64,000 nucleotides of DNA from Exobasidium rhododendri (taxonomy: Eukaryota > Basidiomycota > Exobasidiomycetes > Exobasidiales > Exobasidiaceae): positions 3,410,001 through 3,474,000 of the forward strand of contig CP110630.1 of assembly GCA_026210745.1 (NCBI GenBank), given 5' to 3'. The first letter of the stretch is position 1; every line of letters starts with the position of its first letter. Shown in pieces: positions 51,493 to 62,734 of the stretch. The translations under genes and the position numbers were made by a program. The notes below the pieces were generated by a model. That model was not told the DNA's origin. It ran no database searches and saw only the letters and a program-made list of their open reading frames with translations.

Positions 51493-52695
51493 ATGACAAC
51501 GGTCAATCGACCTGCACCAGCGCTGCCCTCCCATGCTGATTTTCTCCTGGCCCAAATACGATCTGGACTGGCTCATCTACACGCTTCCTCCGATCTGGGC
51601 GACAAGACCTTCCACCAGGTGGAACTGCTACTGACCAAAGGCACAAGTGAGGAATCCGCCACTCATGCAAAGGCCCAGGAGCAAAGCAACGAAAGCGAAG
51701 AAGAACGGCTAGGAAGGAACAATGCCTGGCTGCGGAAAACACTGCTAGAGACAGATCTACTTTGCAACACGGTCGAATTGGCCATGAACATCGCCGTACC
51801 CAGTGCTCTCCTCGGTGACACGCAAAGAGACGCCATTCTCAAGCTCGTCCAACTGTCACAGGAGAGGATCGCGAATGCAGTGACCGATCCTACGCTTCAA
51901 AATAGGACGAAGAGTGGAGCTCGGATAGGCGCAAGAGGGGCACAAGTCGGTCTCCGGAAAGGATGGAACTTGGCAGGTCAAAGTGTGAACGACATTAATC
52001 GAAGGAGGGAAGAGGCAAGAATGAAGGCAGAATCGAAAAAATCAGACAAGCAAGATCGAAAGATCATCAAAGAAGAGCTCAAGAGGGAGAGAGAGGATAT
52101 CATTCGGAAGCGGCAGATGGCTATGCTGGGTGGGTATGAGGCAGGGAGTAGAGGAGCAACAGAGTCTGACACAAGCCAGGATGCTGCTGCGGATCGTGGA
52201 GGGGCGACGATGGTTAAAGCAGTCGACAGCCCACTTGATAGTACGCCCACCAGCAGCAGTATAGACCCAATTACACTAAGTCGCAATCAATCCGTGACTT
52301 CTGCCGAGACGTCGCCCTTGATGAGAGGCGTAGACGGCGAGGCCATGGTCAGTGTCTCGTGCACTCAGCTCACCCCTCATGGCAGCGTTGCCGCTACGAC
52401 GACATTCTCGCCATGGTCAGGTCTACTGCTGTCGAGCACGATTGTAGCGACAGTTGACCAAGAAGAAGAAGAAGAGCCTCCTCGAGAAGCAGGAGGAGTA
52501 GGTTTGCTAGAGCAGGAGGAATTGAATATACCTGAGTCAAGACCCCTACCACCGCCACCTTCTCGTCGTGCTCCGATCAAGTCCAAAGGGGTGACGGAAG
52601 AGCTCAACACCTTCATCTCCCCCACCACGCAAGGAGTAGTCGTTGATGTCACAGACGGAAAACAGAAGACCTGGTCGAAGAGATTAGGATTATAG
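51493..52695 (+). CDS. uncharacterised protein with coiled coil and proline-rich motif, 400 aa
   Basis: A single-exon frame. The N-terminal 140 residues look helical (HADFLLAQIRSGLAHLHAS, FHQVELLLTKG, LLCNTVELAMNIAVPSALLG). Then comes a Gly/Arg segment (GARIGARGAQVGLRKGW) and a charged coiled coil of about 50 residues (RREEARMKAESKKSDKQDRK). The C-terminal part is Ser/Thr-rich with RPLPPPPSRRAPIK, a possible SH3 ligand. No transmembrane segment or catalytic motif is visible. I do not recognise the family. Its stop overlaps the stop of COG5 by six bases on the opposite strand. The length and sensible composition favour a real gene. Confidence 0.7.
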   Translation: MTTVNRPAPALPSHADFLLAQIRSGLAHLHASSDLGDKTFHQVELLLTKGTSEESATHAKAQEQSNESEEERLGRNNAWLRKTLLETDLLCNTVELAMNIAVPSALLGDTQRDAILKLVQLSQERIANAVTDPTLQNRTKSGARIGARGAQVGLRKGWNLAGQSVNDINRRREEARMKAESKKSDKQDRKIIKEELKREREDIIRKRQMAMLGGYEAGSRGATESDTSQDAAADRGGATMVKAVDSPLDSTPTSSSIDPITLSRNQSVTSAETSPLMRGVDGEAMVSVSCTQLTPHGSVAATTTFSPWSGLLLSSTIVATVDQEEEEEPPREAGGVGLLEQEELNIPESRPLPPPPSRRAPIKSKGVTEELNTFISPTTQGVVVDVTDGKQKTWSKRLGL

Positions 52696-55600
52696 GGAGG
52701 TACGTGACTGCTGCAAGGCAGTAATCGTGATAGCATCTGCGGCATTGTCATTAGTCTCAACGACCTTGATCCACGCTCGAAGGCACGTTTGCCAAATGGC
52801 GTCATTAGCTGGCCTGGTCTCCTGTGCCTCGTAAGCGTCCAAGGAGCCCTTGATAAGCTGCATGGCGTCCATCGGATTGGAGTGACTTTCAAGCCATCTG
52901 AGGTATTCGAGTCGACTCCATCTGTGCAATTCATGAGGAAGTGCGATGTTTTCTGATCGGATGATGATGTGTTGCGCCACCAACACTGGACGCAAGCCAC
53001 TCCATTGGGGCAAAAGGTCTGCTTGCGCCAGCTCAAGATTATTTTTGAAGAGCAGCGATCGAAATGATCGAAGCGCTTTGAAGTCTACGTCAAGATCAGG
53101 CATCGTCAGACCCGAAGATGGCACACTTCCCAGTAGCTGTGACGTAGCAAACTCTAATTCTGTCATGTCTGATGTCAACTTCAGCTTGCCGCCTTCTCCA
53201 AGTGGTCGTACCAGAGACGCATGCATGACAAAGGAGTGTAGAGCATGTCTGGCGATGCGGAGTATCCTGCAAGGAAGTGATGTTGCATCAGCGTCGTGTC
53301 AATACTTTACACCACTCTCTTCTCACAGCTCCCCTTCTGCTCACCATGTCTTCTTATCTCCTTCCACACTGTAATGCACCAATAGTTGTTCCCGTACGTA
53401 CCACAGTCGATCGCTAAGATCGCTCATGTAGGCACTTCCTCCGCTACCACCGATCACCGCATCTTGCTCCACCCCGAAATCGACGTAATGCATTCGAGCG
53501 ACAGTTTCTGAAATCTCCTTGACAATGGCCAGCAGCAAAGGCTCGACAAACTCGACATTATAAAGGCGCTCGACTTCTTTCAACACCTCGCTGGTGCTGG
53601 GCTTTCCTTCCTCTGGCCCGAGTTCTAATAGCTTTTGCAGACCGATTCGTAGCGAGTAAATTGCATTGGTGAGGCTAGCATTCGACAGCTGACCAGGTGA
53701 TGTAGAATTTCTCTGGAGACTGTTGCTGCTCGCATCGTTGTTGCGCTGTTCTCCAATCGTGTAGACGAGCTTCAGAAGCCATTCTTTGACCATCTTGACG
53801 ACACTGCGTAATAGGATGGGGTCGAATTGAGCGCGATCCAGCTCTTCCCAAGCCATCTGTGCAGCGGTGCTCCCTTCTTGAGATCCTGCTGTTCGCTGTG
53901 GAGAAAAGGACGAGGCTAGATAGCCGTCTAGTCTAGCTTTTGATTTCAGTAGGTAGCTTTCCTCCAAGTGACGTAGAGCGTCGAGCATCTGCCTCGTTTC
54001 TGGACTTTGCAAAGAGGTAGAGTAGCTGACTGCCTCGGTATAAATGGCAATCTTGTCGAAGAATTCATGGAAAAGTCGTAAGAACCGCGGGTAGGATGTG
54101 GAAAGAGTTTGAGAGAGAAAGGAAGAGGCCTTGGTCCACTTTGAGCTCTGGCTTTCCACTGCTTCACTGAGTGTAGACCAAAAGATGGCACTGGGTCGAT
54201 CACCCAACACGCTCATCGCTTCGTCCAAGTAATTTATACCGGTGAGTCGATCACTCTTGAGGCTCAGCACCTTCTCTAGTGTGTATACCTTGCTGCAAAC
54301 AGCTCCCATTTCTCCCACTATCAGCGTTTCCAGCCGCATCCAGAGCGCTGTACTCCACTTCTGGTGTAAAGTAGACTGCGCCGTAATATCGTTCTGCGTC
54401 TGGCCGCGCTTAGACTTGTATGATGTGTATGAGGACGCCTGAAGAAGGCTTGGCTCCCGTGTCCCCAATTCCCTCGACAGAGACTGCATGTCAAAGGCAG
54501 CAACAACTCGATCTCGAATCACATCGTTCAAGTCGGCCAGCAAGTCCCGCACAAGGTCGGCCAACTGTCCCAGATTGAATGCAGTCTGCAGAGATGTGCT
54601 TAGTAGTGTCGGCGACTGTAGTTGGGAGCCAAATATTGTTAGCCAAGGAGGAAAGCAGCTCTCGGCCATGGAAAAGATGACGGCCACTCACCAGATCGCG
54701 AAGACCTCTGACGACCATATCTTCCATGAGATCAGTCACTCGCTCTCTCGATTCATCCACAAACGGCAGCATGTCTTTGACAAAGTCGAGATTAGACAAG
54801 AGAGCCTCCCCATGTCCTTCCGGCGCTTTGCCCGGACCTAGATCGATTGCCAAATTCTTCGGCCTCACTCGTTGCGGCTCGACTAATGTTGCTATTTCAG
54901 ACAGTGTGAGAGCTGCTCTACTGAGGCCTCTGCCCTTCTCTTCTCCCAGGTCTGTGTCGAGCAAATCATCATTTGGCACTTCCCCCTCCCCCTCGACTTC
55001 TTCCAGCCTATCTAAGCGGTTGCGATCGTCTACCTTTTTATCTGCCGTCTTCAGACTTTTCATTTGGCCTTGTAGCCTTCTAACCAGACGAGTCAGCCTC
55101 TCCGAATCTTTGACCAAGCTTTGAGCGCTTCGTATCTTGGACAAACGGGAGGTGTGTGCTGTTAAGGTAGCTCGAGGCACAGAGACTCGCTGCGTGAGCT
55201 TGCTTTGCTGCAAGTTTAGCGCTACAAGAGCGTCCGTAAGAATGGCTAGATTTGGTCGTAATGCAAGTAGGGTCGTGGTGTGAGATAGAAGGTCGTGGGC
55301 ATGCAGTGTGACCTCTTCTCTGATCAGCCGATCCACATCTTCGATGGCTAAATTAAGCCTGCTCAAAGCAACGCTGACATCTCCTTCCACATCGAGGTCC
55401 TTTCTGCCCGTCTGTGGTAGCCAGCTTCCGGTGGATGGAGTAACGACGGCTTCGCCGCCATGTGAAGATAATAATACTGCTGTCCCAGGGGCTTCAATGA
55501 TCTTATTTGCATATTCCTGAGGATCAAAGTCATCACTGAGGAATGGAGTTGTGTCTGAAGGACGTTCAGATTGTAAGTCTGGCTGATGATCCCTAGCTCT

Positions 55601-55705
55601 CATCACTCTCAAAAACTTCTCCGCGCTCTGCTCACCTATCAGCGACAAGCCGTGGGCTTGATTCGACGACAGTGTATCAGCCAGCAATTTGTTTCCTTGA
55701 GCCAT
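52690..55705 (-). CDS. COG5: conserved oligomeric Golgi complex subunit 5
   Basis: Exons 55705-54692, 54615-53345 and 53266-52690 give 953 aa. Signature blocks: SDDFDPQEYANKIIEAPG, RLNLAIEDVDRLIREEV, HAHDLLSHTTTLLALRP, ALLSNLDFVKDMLPFVDESR, DLMEDMVVRGLRDL and, across intron 1, SPTLLSTSLQTAFNLGQLAD LVRDLLADL. The C-terminal half is helical, as in CATCHR tethering proteins. Role: lobe B subunit of the COG complex, tethering retrograde vesicles at the Golgi. An acidic linker (EEVEGEGEVPNDD) breaks the N-terminal coiled region. The 3' end overlaps the convergent 400-aa gene. VPS74, another Golgi retention factor, lies 27 kb away. Confidence 0.9.
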
Positions 55706-55967
55706 CTCCGCTCCCCTGAACGCTACTCAATGACGTGAGCCTTGCTGTCAGACTCTGATCATGAATGTAGCCGGTGGTCACCTCTAAGAACTTCCGTGCG
55801 AAGTCGCGCCCGTCTTTTTGACTTCAGTCACATGCGCCCAGTGACTACATTCTTCTGTAGTCATCTTCCAGAAGACAACAACCAGCCGATCTTCCTGAGC
55901 GATATCGCCGCACTTCATAGCTGGAAAGATTACCTCACTGGAACGCTCACCTCTATCCACGCTCACA

Positions 55968-58549
55968 ATGTCAGCTCAAGGAGCTGCTTTGGATAGCGTT
56001 ATATCCTCACTCAAGGCGCTATCTGTCTCGACAGCTGATGTGATCTCCCATGCTACTACTTCTTCCCCCGACACTTGGAAGGAGGCTCTCTCGTCTTCAG
56101 TGACATCAATGACAGGTAACTTTCATTACACAAAGACGCTTGTCTTCAAGCCGAAGACGGCAAAACAAGCAAAACCAGTACCTGTCATCGTAATTGCTAG
56201 ACTGGACACCGATACCAACACTGGTGCTCTTGGCAGAGAGATTGGTCAGAAAGACTTGAGATTGGCTGCTCCAGAGCTCTTGACAGAATTTCTTGGTGCT
56301 ACTAAAGATGATGGTGAGCCAGTAACGATAAAAGGCTTAAAGAAGCCCTTGCTCACCCAAGTCTCATTCGTGCAGTGTCTCCTTTGTCCATCTCAAGCGC
56401 CAACGCTGCGGAGGGTATAAATCCTGTCCTCGTTGTTCTGGACTCGTCTTTGGCTTCTTCCATGGAGAATTTTGCTGTACACGCAGCCTCTGCCGACAAG
56501 ACCATCTTTCTGACAGGTGTCGATATTGCAAAATACATCCAAAGCACAGATACTCAGACGAAAGTGATAGACTTTTCAAAGCTGGCGGCAGCCGGTCCTG
56601 CGTGAGTCTGTAAAGTGCCGTGCGTTACATGATTCGGTCTCCACTAAATCTCCTCTCTGCGCTGTACCCTGGCAGGCCAACACCCAAAAGCGGCAACCCT
56701 ACGCCAGCTTCAGCGTCTGCTCAAGCATCCACAAGTGATTCGATAGCCGCTAAAAATAAGGCCACAGCTGCTGCAAAGATCCCTGAAGCAGAATTGATTG
56801 GAATTACTGTGCGAAAGGATGGTGATTTCCCTGAATGGTATCAGCAAGTCCTGAAGAAGGGTGACATGCTGGACTACTATGATGTTAGTGGTTGCTACAT
56901 CTTGAAGCCTTGGAGTTACTCTGTCTGGGAAGCGATTCAATGTGAGTGGCAGCGAGAGAAAGTCCTTTTCCCTGTCGTAGTCTACCAGTATTCATGATCT
57001 GCCCCCAATCATCAAGCCTTCTTCGACGGCGAGATCAAGAAACTAGGAGTGGAGAACTGCTACTTTCCCATGTTTGTCTCTTCAGACGTACTAGAAAGGG
57101 AAAAGGACCACATCGAGGGATTTGCTCCTGAAGTTGCCTGGGTGACTCGAGCGTGAGTGCCTCCAGCACATGCCACAGACTTCCCTTTGAAAATGCTGAA
57201 CGTCATCTCTTCACCTGCAGGGGCAACAACGACCTGGAAAAGCCTGTGGCTATCCGTCCCACTTCAGAAACGGTCATGTATCCTTGTGAGTAGTATGATC
57301 AAAGGAACTTTTGTGCGACGGCGGACGCTGAACGATTCTGCCACTCTCCTTTCCCCAAGACTACGCAAAGTGGATTAGAAGTCATCGAGACTTGCCCTTG
57401 AAGTTGAATCAATGGAACAGTGTCGTGCGATGGGAGTTCAAACATCCCCAGCCATTCTTGCGTACGAGAGAATTTCTCTGGCAGGAAGGACACACCGCTC
57501 ATCTGACTTTGCCAGAAGCAGATGTAGAAGTCCGACAAATTCTCGATCTTTATCGTCGAGTCTATGAAGATCTTCTAGCAGTGCCCGTCGTTCCTGGTGT
57601 CAAGTCGGAAAAGGAAAAGTTTGCAGGAGGATTCTATACGACGACTGTGGAAGGATTTGTGCCTACGACGGGCCGAGGTATCCAAGGAGGTACGAGTCAC
57701 TGCCTCGGTCAGAACTTTAGTAAGATGTTTAATATTTCCGTTGACGATCCAAAGGCAAGCGAAGAGGCGATGGGAAAGCCAGAAGGCCGAATTCACGTCT
57801 GGCAGAACAGCTGGGGTCTGAGTACACGAACGATCGGTGTCATGGTCATGGTGCACGGTGACGACAAAGGGCTGGTGATGCCACCGAGAGTGTCACAAGT
57901 GCAAGTTGTCATTGTTCCTTGCGGCATGAACCTGAAGAGCACGCAGAAGGAAAAGGACTCTATCCTCGACGCATGCCAACAGACTGCCAAGACCTTGATT
58001 GCAGCAGGCATCCGAGCCAAGGCGGATCTGAGAGACAACTACACGACTGGATACAAGTTCAATCACTGGGAATTGAGGGGTGTGCCGTTGCGTATTGAGA
58101 TCGGACCAAAGGACCTAGAGAAGAACGAAGTCGTCACTGCTCGAAGGGACACTGGCAAGAAGGAAAGCATCGATGCAAGCTCGTTGGCCAAGACCATTTC
58201 AGCACAACTGGACGTCATCCACAACGACATGTTCAAGAGAGCTGACGACATCTACCGAAGTCATCGTGTCGTCGTCACAGAGTGGGCTGATTTCACAAAG
58301 ACGTTGAATGGAAAGAATCATGTGGTCATTCCTTGGTGTGAGGTGGAAGCCTGTGAAGATGCCATCAAGGATCGAAGTGCGAGAAGCGCGGTAGAAGGTG
58401 AAGCACAGGACGAGCGAGCACCTTCGATGGGCGCCAAGTCACTCTGCATTCCATTTGATCAGGCACAATTCCCCGACATCAATGGCAAGAAGTGTCCTCA
58501 GTGTGGACAGGCCGCAAAACGCTGGACGATGTTCGGTAGAAGCTACTAG
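55968..58549 (+). CDS. cytosolic prolyl-tRNA synthetase with N-terminal YbaK-like domain
   Basis: Six exons: 55968-56313, 56376-56601, 56676-56941, 57017-57152, 57221-57285 and 57360-58549; 742 aa. The first 200 residues resemble the YbaK/ProX editing-like domain found in fungal ProRS ([38 protein letters not shown]). The class II catalytic core follows: [33 protein letters not shown], motif 2 [21 protein letters not shown] and [11 protein letters not shown]. The C-terminal zinc-type domain ends [12 protein letters not shown]...GRSY, typical of the archaeal/eukaryotic type. Role: charges tRNA-Pro in the cytosol; the N-domain may hydrolyse Ala-tRNA-Pro. It is divergent from COG5. Confidence 0.94.
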
Positions 58550-58696
58550 AATGTGTGCCAAATTAAGGTGTGATAATGCTGTAGTAGTATGATACAAGAT
58601 TGAGCCAGGCACGCCAGGCTAAAGAGGGAGCAGACAAATGTTTACAGTGCAACGGAGGGAAGGGTTGCTGAGAGGAAATCGCATAAGAGAACAGGT

Positions 58697-60400
58697 CTAC
58701 GGCAGTGGGTGTACATTAGCATAGTCTTGCATCACCAGTCCAGACTGAGAGGCGGCAGAGGGAGCGTCGATGAGAGATTGCGGGTTCCTGAACAAGTTGG
58801 TCGGATCCAGTCTCATCTTCAAGTCGGTCAATCTAGAAACTGCACTTCCGTAATACAATTCCTTCCAGTTCTCCAGAGTGATGTCAGCGTAGCAACTATA
58901 GCTTGCTCTTTCTAGATTGTCCCTCTTGAGCGCCTCGATGAGATCTGAGTCGACTTTGTTGATGTATTCGTATCCATCGTGCGGCATTCCCCCTTCGGCA
59001 TACGTTCCAACGCTTGCCTGAATAAGCCAGAGAGCATCCCGGTGTACCATCGAACTCTGTCGAACCAGATCGGCATCTCGATGTCTCGCATTCGTGCCAC
59101 CGAACATTTCAAAGTAGATGTTCCATGAAAAAAACTCATTCGTCGCTTTACTCGTTTTGCCTTGGCTTTGTAACTCGGCTCTCTGCCAGAAGGTGGTAAA
59201 GACTTCTCTGAAGCCTCGTGTTGTCAGACCACGTTGGCCCATGGAGAGGGAAGTCCTCGCCAGGAAGTTGTTCCTCTGCAGTCTTTCTGCTAACGTGTCT
59301 AGCTTGTCACCAGCTTTGCCAAAGTCGTCCCACTCTTCAAACATCTCCAGGTAGGACATCTCCTTTTCCACAATAGCATCCGGTTTGACTGGAGCTCCCC
59401 GCTTGCTCAGCTCTTTCCACAGTGGTGCAATGACCGACTCCTTGTACTTCATTACCGGTCCTGCATACATTCCTCTCATACTGACTGAAATAATGCCACC
59501 AGGTGGGTCGGCGGCGTTGGGAGCCTGGGTCTGAATGTGCCAACCCATCTCGGCGGGCATGTCTCCATCTGTAGCAAACGACTGCACGCCTTCCATGATC
59601 TTAATGATGTCATCAACGCTTTCCAACGACTTGGTCCAGCGATATTCCAGGAATGTCATCGGGCTCTTTGCATCGAATGTGCTGAAGGTAAACTTAGTCA
59701 CAATACCAAAGAAACTTCCTGACCCTCGCAAAGCCCACCAGAGCTCCTCATTTTCGTGCTGAGAGGCGTGTACAATAGTTCCGTCAGCTAGGACCACTTC
59801 TGCCTCGATGATGTTGTCGGTGGCCATGCCCCACATGCGACTTGTAGGTCCAAAACCACCACAAAGCGCATGTCCCCCCGTTCCAACTGTAGGACAAGTT
59901 CCGTGAGGCATTCCACGTTTGTCAGCTGCGAAGAGATCTTTGACCACATCACCTAGACGAGCGGCTGGGCCTATATGAGCTAATTCGTTGGCACTGTCTG
60001 GGACAATGCTGTTCATCTTTTGCATGTCGATGATCAAAGCACCATCTTGCCCTCCCGATCCAAATCCAGCGAAAGAATGACCCCCACTACGAGCTGCTAC
60101 TTGAACATTGCCAAAGTCTCGTGCACACTTGACAGCTCTGCTGACCTCTTCCGAATCTTTTGGGTATGTTATGGCGATGGGGTGAAAGTGGAATCGAAGG
60201 TTGTCGCTTTGCGAAGCCTCCCAATACGTCACACTGTCATTTCGGACAGAGTCTACAAACGGCACCTTTTGCTTGACGAGGCATTCGGAGACAACCCCGC
60301 CTCTATTTCGCGATCTTTGGAGTATCGGCCCTGCCTCTGCGTTGTGTATCAGTGCAGCAGTCAGGAGAATGACTATAGCCGTCGAAGGGAAGAAAAGCAT
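58697..60400 (-). CDS. secreted FAD-linked oxidase (berberine-bridge/GOOX-like, bicovalent FAD)
   Basis: A single exon. ATG at 60400 was chosen because it starts a clear signal peptide (MLFFPSTAIVILLTAALI, cleavage near AEAG); the frame extends upstream without sense. 567 aa. The FAD_binding_4 domain has RSGGHSF with His108 and HGTCPTVG with Cys169, the two residues that in this family bind FAD covalently. GALIIDMQKMN, WWALRGSGSFFGIVT and the C-terminal BBE motif (YYGSAVSRLTDLKMRLDPTN LFRNPQS) complete it. Such enzymes oxidise oligosaccharides or secondary metabolites with O2, releasing H2O2. No cluster of metabolite genes is nearby, so a carbohydrate substrate is a reasonable guess. Confidence 0.92.
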   Translation of the reverse strand: MLFFPSTAIVILLTAALIHNAEAGPILQRSRNRGGVVSECLVKQKVPFVDSVRNDSVTYWEASQSDNLRFHFHPIAITYPKDSEEVSRAVKCARDFGNVQVAARSGGHSFAGFGSGGQDGALIIDMQKMNSIVPDSANELAHIGPAARLGDVVKDLFAADKRGMPHGTCPTVGTGGHALCGGFGPTSRMWGMATDNIIEAEVVLADGTIVHASQHENEELWWALRGSGSFFGIVTKFTFSTFDAKSPMTFLEYRWTKSLESVDDIIKIMEGVQSFATDGDMPAEMGWHIQTQAPNAADPPGGIISVSMRGMYAGPVMKYKESVIAPLWKELSKRGAPVKPDAIVEKEMSYLEMFEEWDDFGKAGDKLDTLAERLQRNNFLARTSLSMGQRGLTTRGFREVFTTFWQRAELQSQGKTSKATNEFFSWNIYFEMFGGTNARHRDADLVRQSSMVHRDALWLIQASVGTYAEGGMPHDGYEYINKVDSDLIEALKRDNLERASYSCYADITLENWKELYYGSAVSRLTDLKMRLDPTNLFRNPQSLIDAPSAASQSGLVMQDYANVHPLP

Positions 60401-61352
60401 GACGAGGTTTTGGAGCGAAAGGATGCGAGGGTGGCAATGGCAATGCTTCGTCCTCTGGCGGAAGCTATGGAAATGCCTTGTACTGCGTCGATCTTCTATG
60501 CGACTTGTGGTGGTGGGAGGAAGGTGGGTGGGGATGGGGAAGAGATCGTGAGCTGTTGTGTGCAAAGTTTATAGGCCATTCTACCCTGCGACCTTGGAGG
60601 AAGACTGAGGGAACTAGGAAGCGCAAACGGAAACACCGAAGCAGCGCTATTACAATTCTTAAGAACGATTCGTTTTTATTTTGAGATTAGATAAATGCAG
60701 GAAGAGAGTGATGAGGTGCGTAATGTAATTCTAAGAATAGGCCGATCCCCCTCTACTGTACTAATCTGCACTAGACCCCACTAGCGTCCGATATTGGCGT
60801 CATTGCGGCGTCGTCGAAGATGAAAGAGCAAAAGCTACCGATGCCCTGTCAATCGGCGCTCGCCACCCCCGCGAGTCATGTGGCCTCCTTAAGGCTGAAG
60901 GTGGGAGCGTGCTCCCATCATGTGCAGGTAGGGGAGGGTGGACAACAAGCCTGACGGGGCATGGTCAATCGTAAGCCACGCTGCCGTTGCGTATGCAGCC
61001 TGCCTATCGGACGTCCTTTCGAAAGGTGCTCCTCCTCGACGAACAGGCTAGAGTCTGGATAACACTCTGCTGATCTCGACATGGGACACGCCATAGGGAT
61101 CTTATCTTGCCGCGCTTCAGCGATATCAACCTGGCTCGACGAGGTCACGACAGCATTGAGATTCAGAAACCCTAATGCGGTACGGGACTGATGAACTGAG
61201 CAATTTACATAACTGTACGCGTCAAGAATTCAAGTATGCATATGACGCAACTGTTCAGGTCATCAAAAAATTCCATGCGCGCTTGCCTCGAGTTGGCCAG
61301 TATCTGGTAGTGTATCGCACCCTTCCTCTCCCAACTCCTCGTCACTGGCAGC
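60401..61352. other. divergent intergenic region, FAD oxidase / DUF1295 gene
   Basis: 952 bp, the longest gene-free stretch outside the transposon. It contains an A/T-rich part at about 60650-60780 and a GATA-type ttatct near 61103. Several short frames have no recognisable protein. I found no RNA gene or repeat. Confidence 0.45.
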
Positions 61353-62528
61353 ATGTTTCATGCTGCGTTGGATCCGTTTTACCTTGGTCTGACAGCCATC
61401 TTGACCATCGGATGGCAAGCTCTGGGGTTTGTCATCGTCTTTTACATTATCAAGTCCGATAATCTGACAGACTGCTGGTCTGCGCTTAATTTCTTCTTTC
61501 TCGCTTTGATCACCCTAACGATTGGAGATGCCAGCAATGCCCGTAATATTTTGGCAAGTGTTTTCGTGATGATCTGGGCTATTCGATTAGGAGGCTTTCA
61601 AATCTTCCGAGTCACAAAGATGGGTGGTGATACTAGATTCGATGACATGAGAGGCAAGTTTCTCAACTTTGCCGGATTTTGGCTCGCTCAAGCCGTGTGG
61701 GTGTGGACCGTAAGCTGTGAGTGTTTCATAGGATCAGCGGGATGGTTTCTTTGTACTTGTCCCAGAGCGATGTCCTTACCAACTCGCGCCTCACTTCCAC
61801 AACAACGATGTACAGTGTCTACGACCATATTGAACTCGCCTGCAGTCAGTCGTACACAGGACGGCTACGGTGGGGTCCATGTGGATTTCGGGACAGGTTG
61901 CGATATCGCAGGAATCGTTCTATGGGTGATTGGATTTACCTGCGAGGCACTTGCAGACGTTCAAAAGTACCGACACAAGAGTGTTCTCAAGCCACCGAAG
62001 GGGGCCATTTGCGATACTGGGATCTGGTACTTCTCTCGAAGACCAAATTACTTTGGTGAAATGGTTCATTGGTGGGGAATCTGGTTGCTCTGTGTCTCAC
62101 CAGCTCTTTACAACGGCGATGGGCGAAACATTTCCCATAGAGGTCATGACGCACTTTTGGGCGCATTAGTCTCACCTTTATTCACCATGATCTTGCTGTT
62201 GTTCGTCAGCGGAATGCCGACCGCGGAGAAGCCGTCTCAAGAAAAGTACTACCTTATGAGTCATGGCGTCGATGGTGATAAGACACTCGAACCGTTTGGC
62301 AAGACTCAACGGGAAGCTGATCCTTGGAAGAGAATGAAGAACCACAGAGAAAAGACAAGTATCCTCTTGCCTCTACCACCACAGTTGTACAAGCCTTTGC
62401 CCAGTTTTATCAAAACAGGTCTGCTGCTCGATATTCCCTTCTATCGATTCGACGAGAAGAAAGACGGTCCCAAAGCTATCGAAAAAGAGAAGGACAAGAA
62501 GCAGAGGCAAGCCGATGAAAGTGTCTGA
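61353..62528 (+). CDS. DUF1295 / steroid-reductase-like multi-pass membrane protein
   Basis: Exons 61353-61716 and 61816-62528 give 358 aa. Five to seven hydrophobic helices (FYLGLTAILTIGWQALGFVI, ALNFFFLALITLTIG, FAGFWLAQAVWVWTVS, AGIVLWVIGFTCEALAD). The family signature is KGAICDTGIWYFSRRPNYFG EMVHWWGIWLL. The intron was inferred from its good GTGAGT...TACAG ends and because splicing yields WTVSLSTTILNSP, the expected family sequence. The intron is 99 nt and has no stop, so an unspliced product is also open. The fold resembles steroid 5-alpha-reductases and isoprenylcysteine methyltransferases; the substrate is unknown. The hydrophilic Lys-rich tail is probably cytosolic. Confidence 0.85.
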   Translation: MFHAALDPFYLGLTAILTIGWQALGFVIVFYIIKSDNLTDCWSALNFFFLALITLTIGDASNARNILASVFVMIWAIRLGGFQIFRVTKMGGDTRFDDMRGKFLNFAGFWLAQAVWVWTVSCECFIGSAGWFLCTCPRAMSLPTRASLPQQRCTVSTTILNSPAVSRTQDGYGGVHVDFGTGCDIAGIVLWVIGFTCEALADVQKYRHKSVLKPPKGAICDTGIWYFSRRPNYFGEMVHWWGIWLLCVSPALYNGDGRNISHRGHDALLGALVSPLFTMILLLFVSGMPTAEKPSQEKYYLMSHGVDGDKTLEPFGKTQREADPWKRMKNHREKTSILLPLPPQLYKPLPSFIKTGLLLDIPFYRFDEKKDGPKAIEKEKDKKQRQADESV

Positions 62529-62734
62529 GCTCGTGAGCCAAATAATGTACAAGCCTTTTCTCTTCTCATGCTTTCCCTTTATCTCATATTCCCTGTGTAG
62601 CCGTGTAACCTCTATCTATAAAGTAAGTGCAATGGATGATATTATTGGACAGTTCTGCACGTAGACTGTGTTCGATCCCTCTCCTCCTTTCCCTCCCTCT
62701 TTCACCACACGCCCGGCCTGCTGCCTCGTGCCGA

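Noticed and set aside
60401-60565. Longer start for the FAD oxidase at 60565
   Set aside because: The extra 55 residues are His/Pro/Arg-rich and would hide the signal peptide that begins at 60400.
61175-61462. 95-codon frame before the DUF1295 gene
   Set aside because: It overlaps the real start in another frame and has no conserved features.
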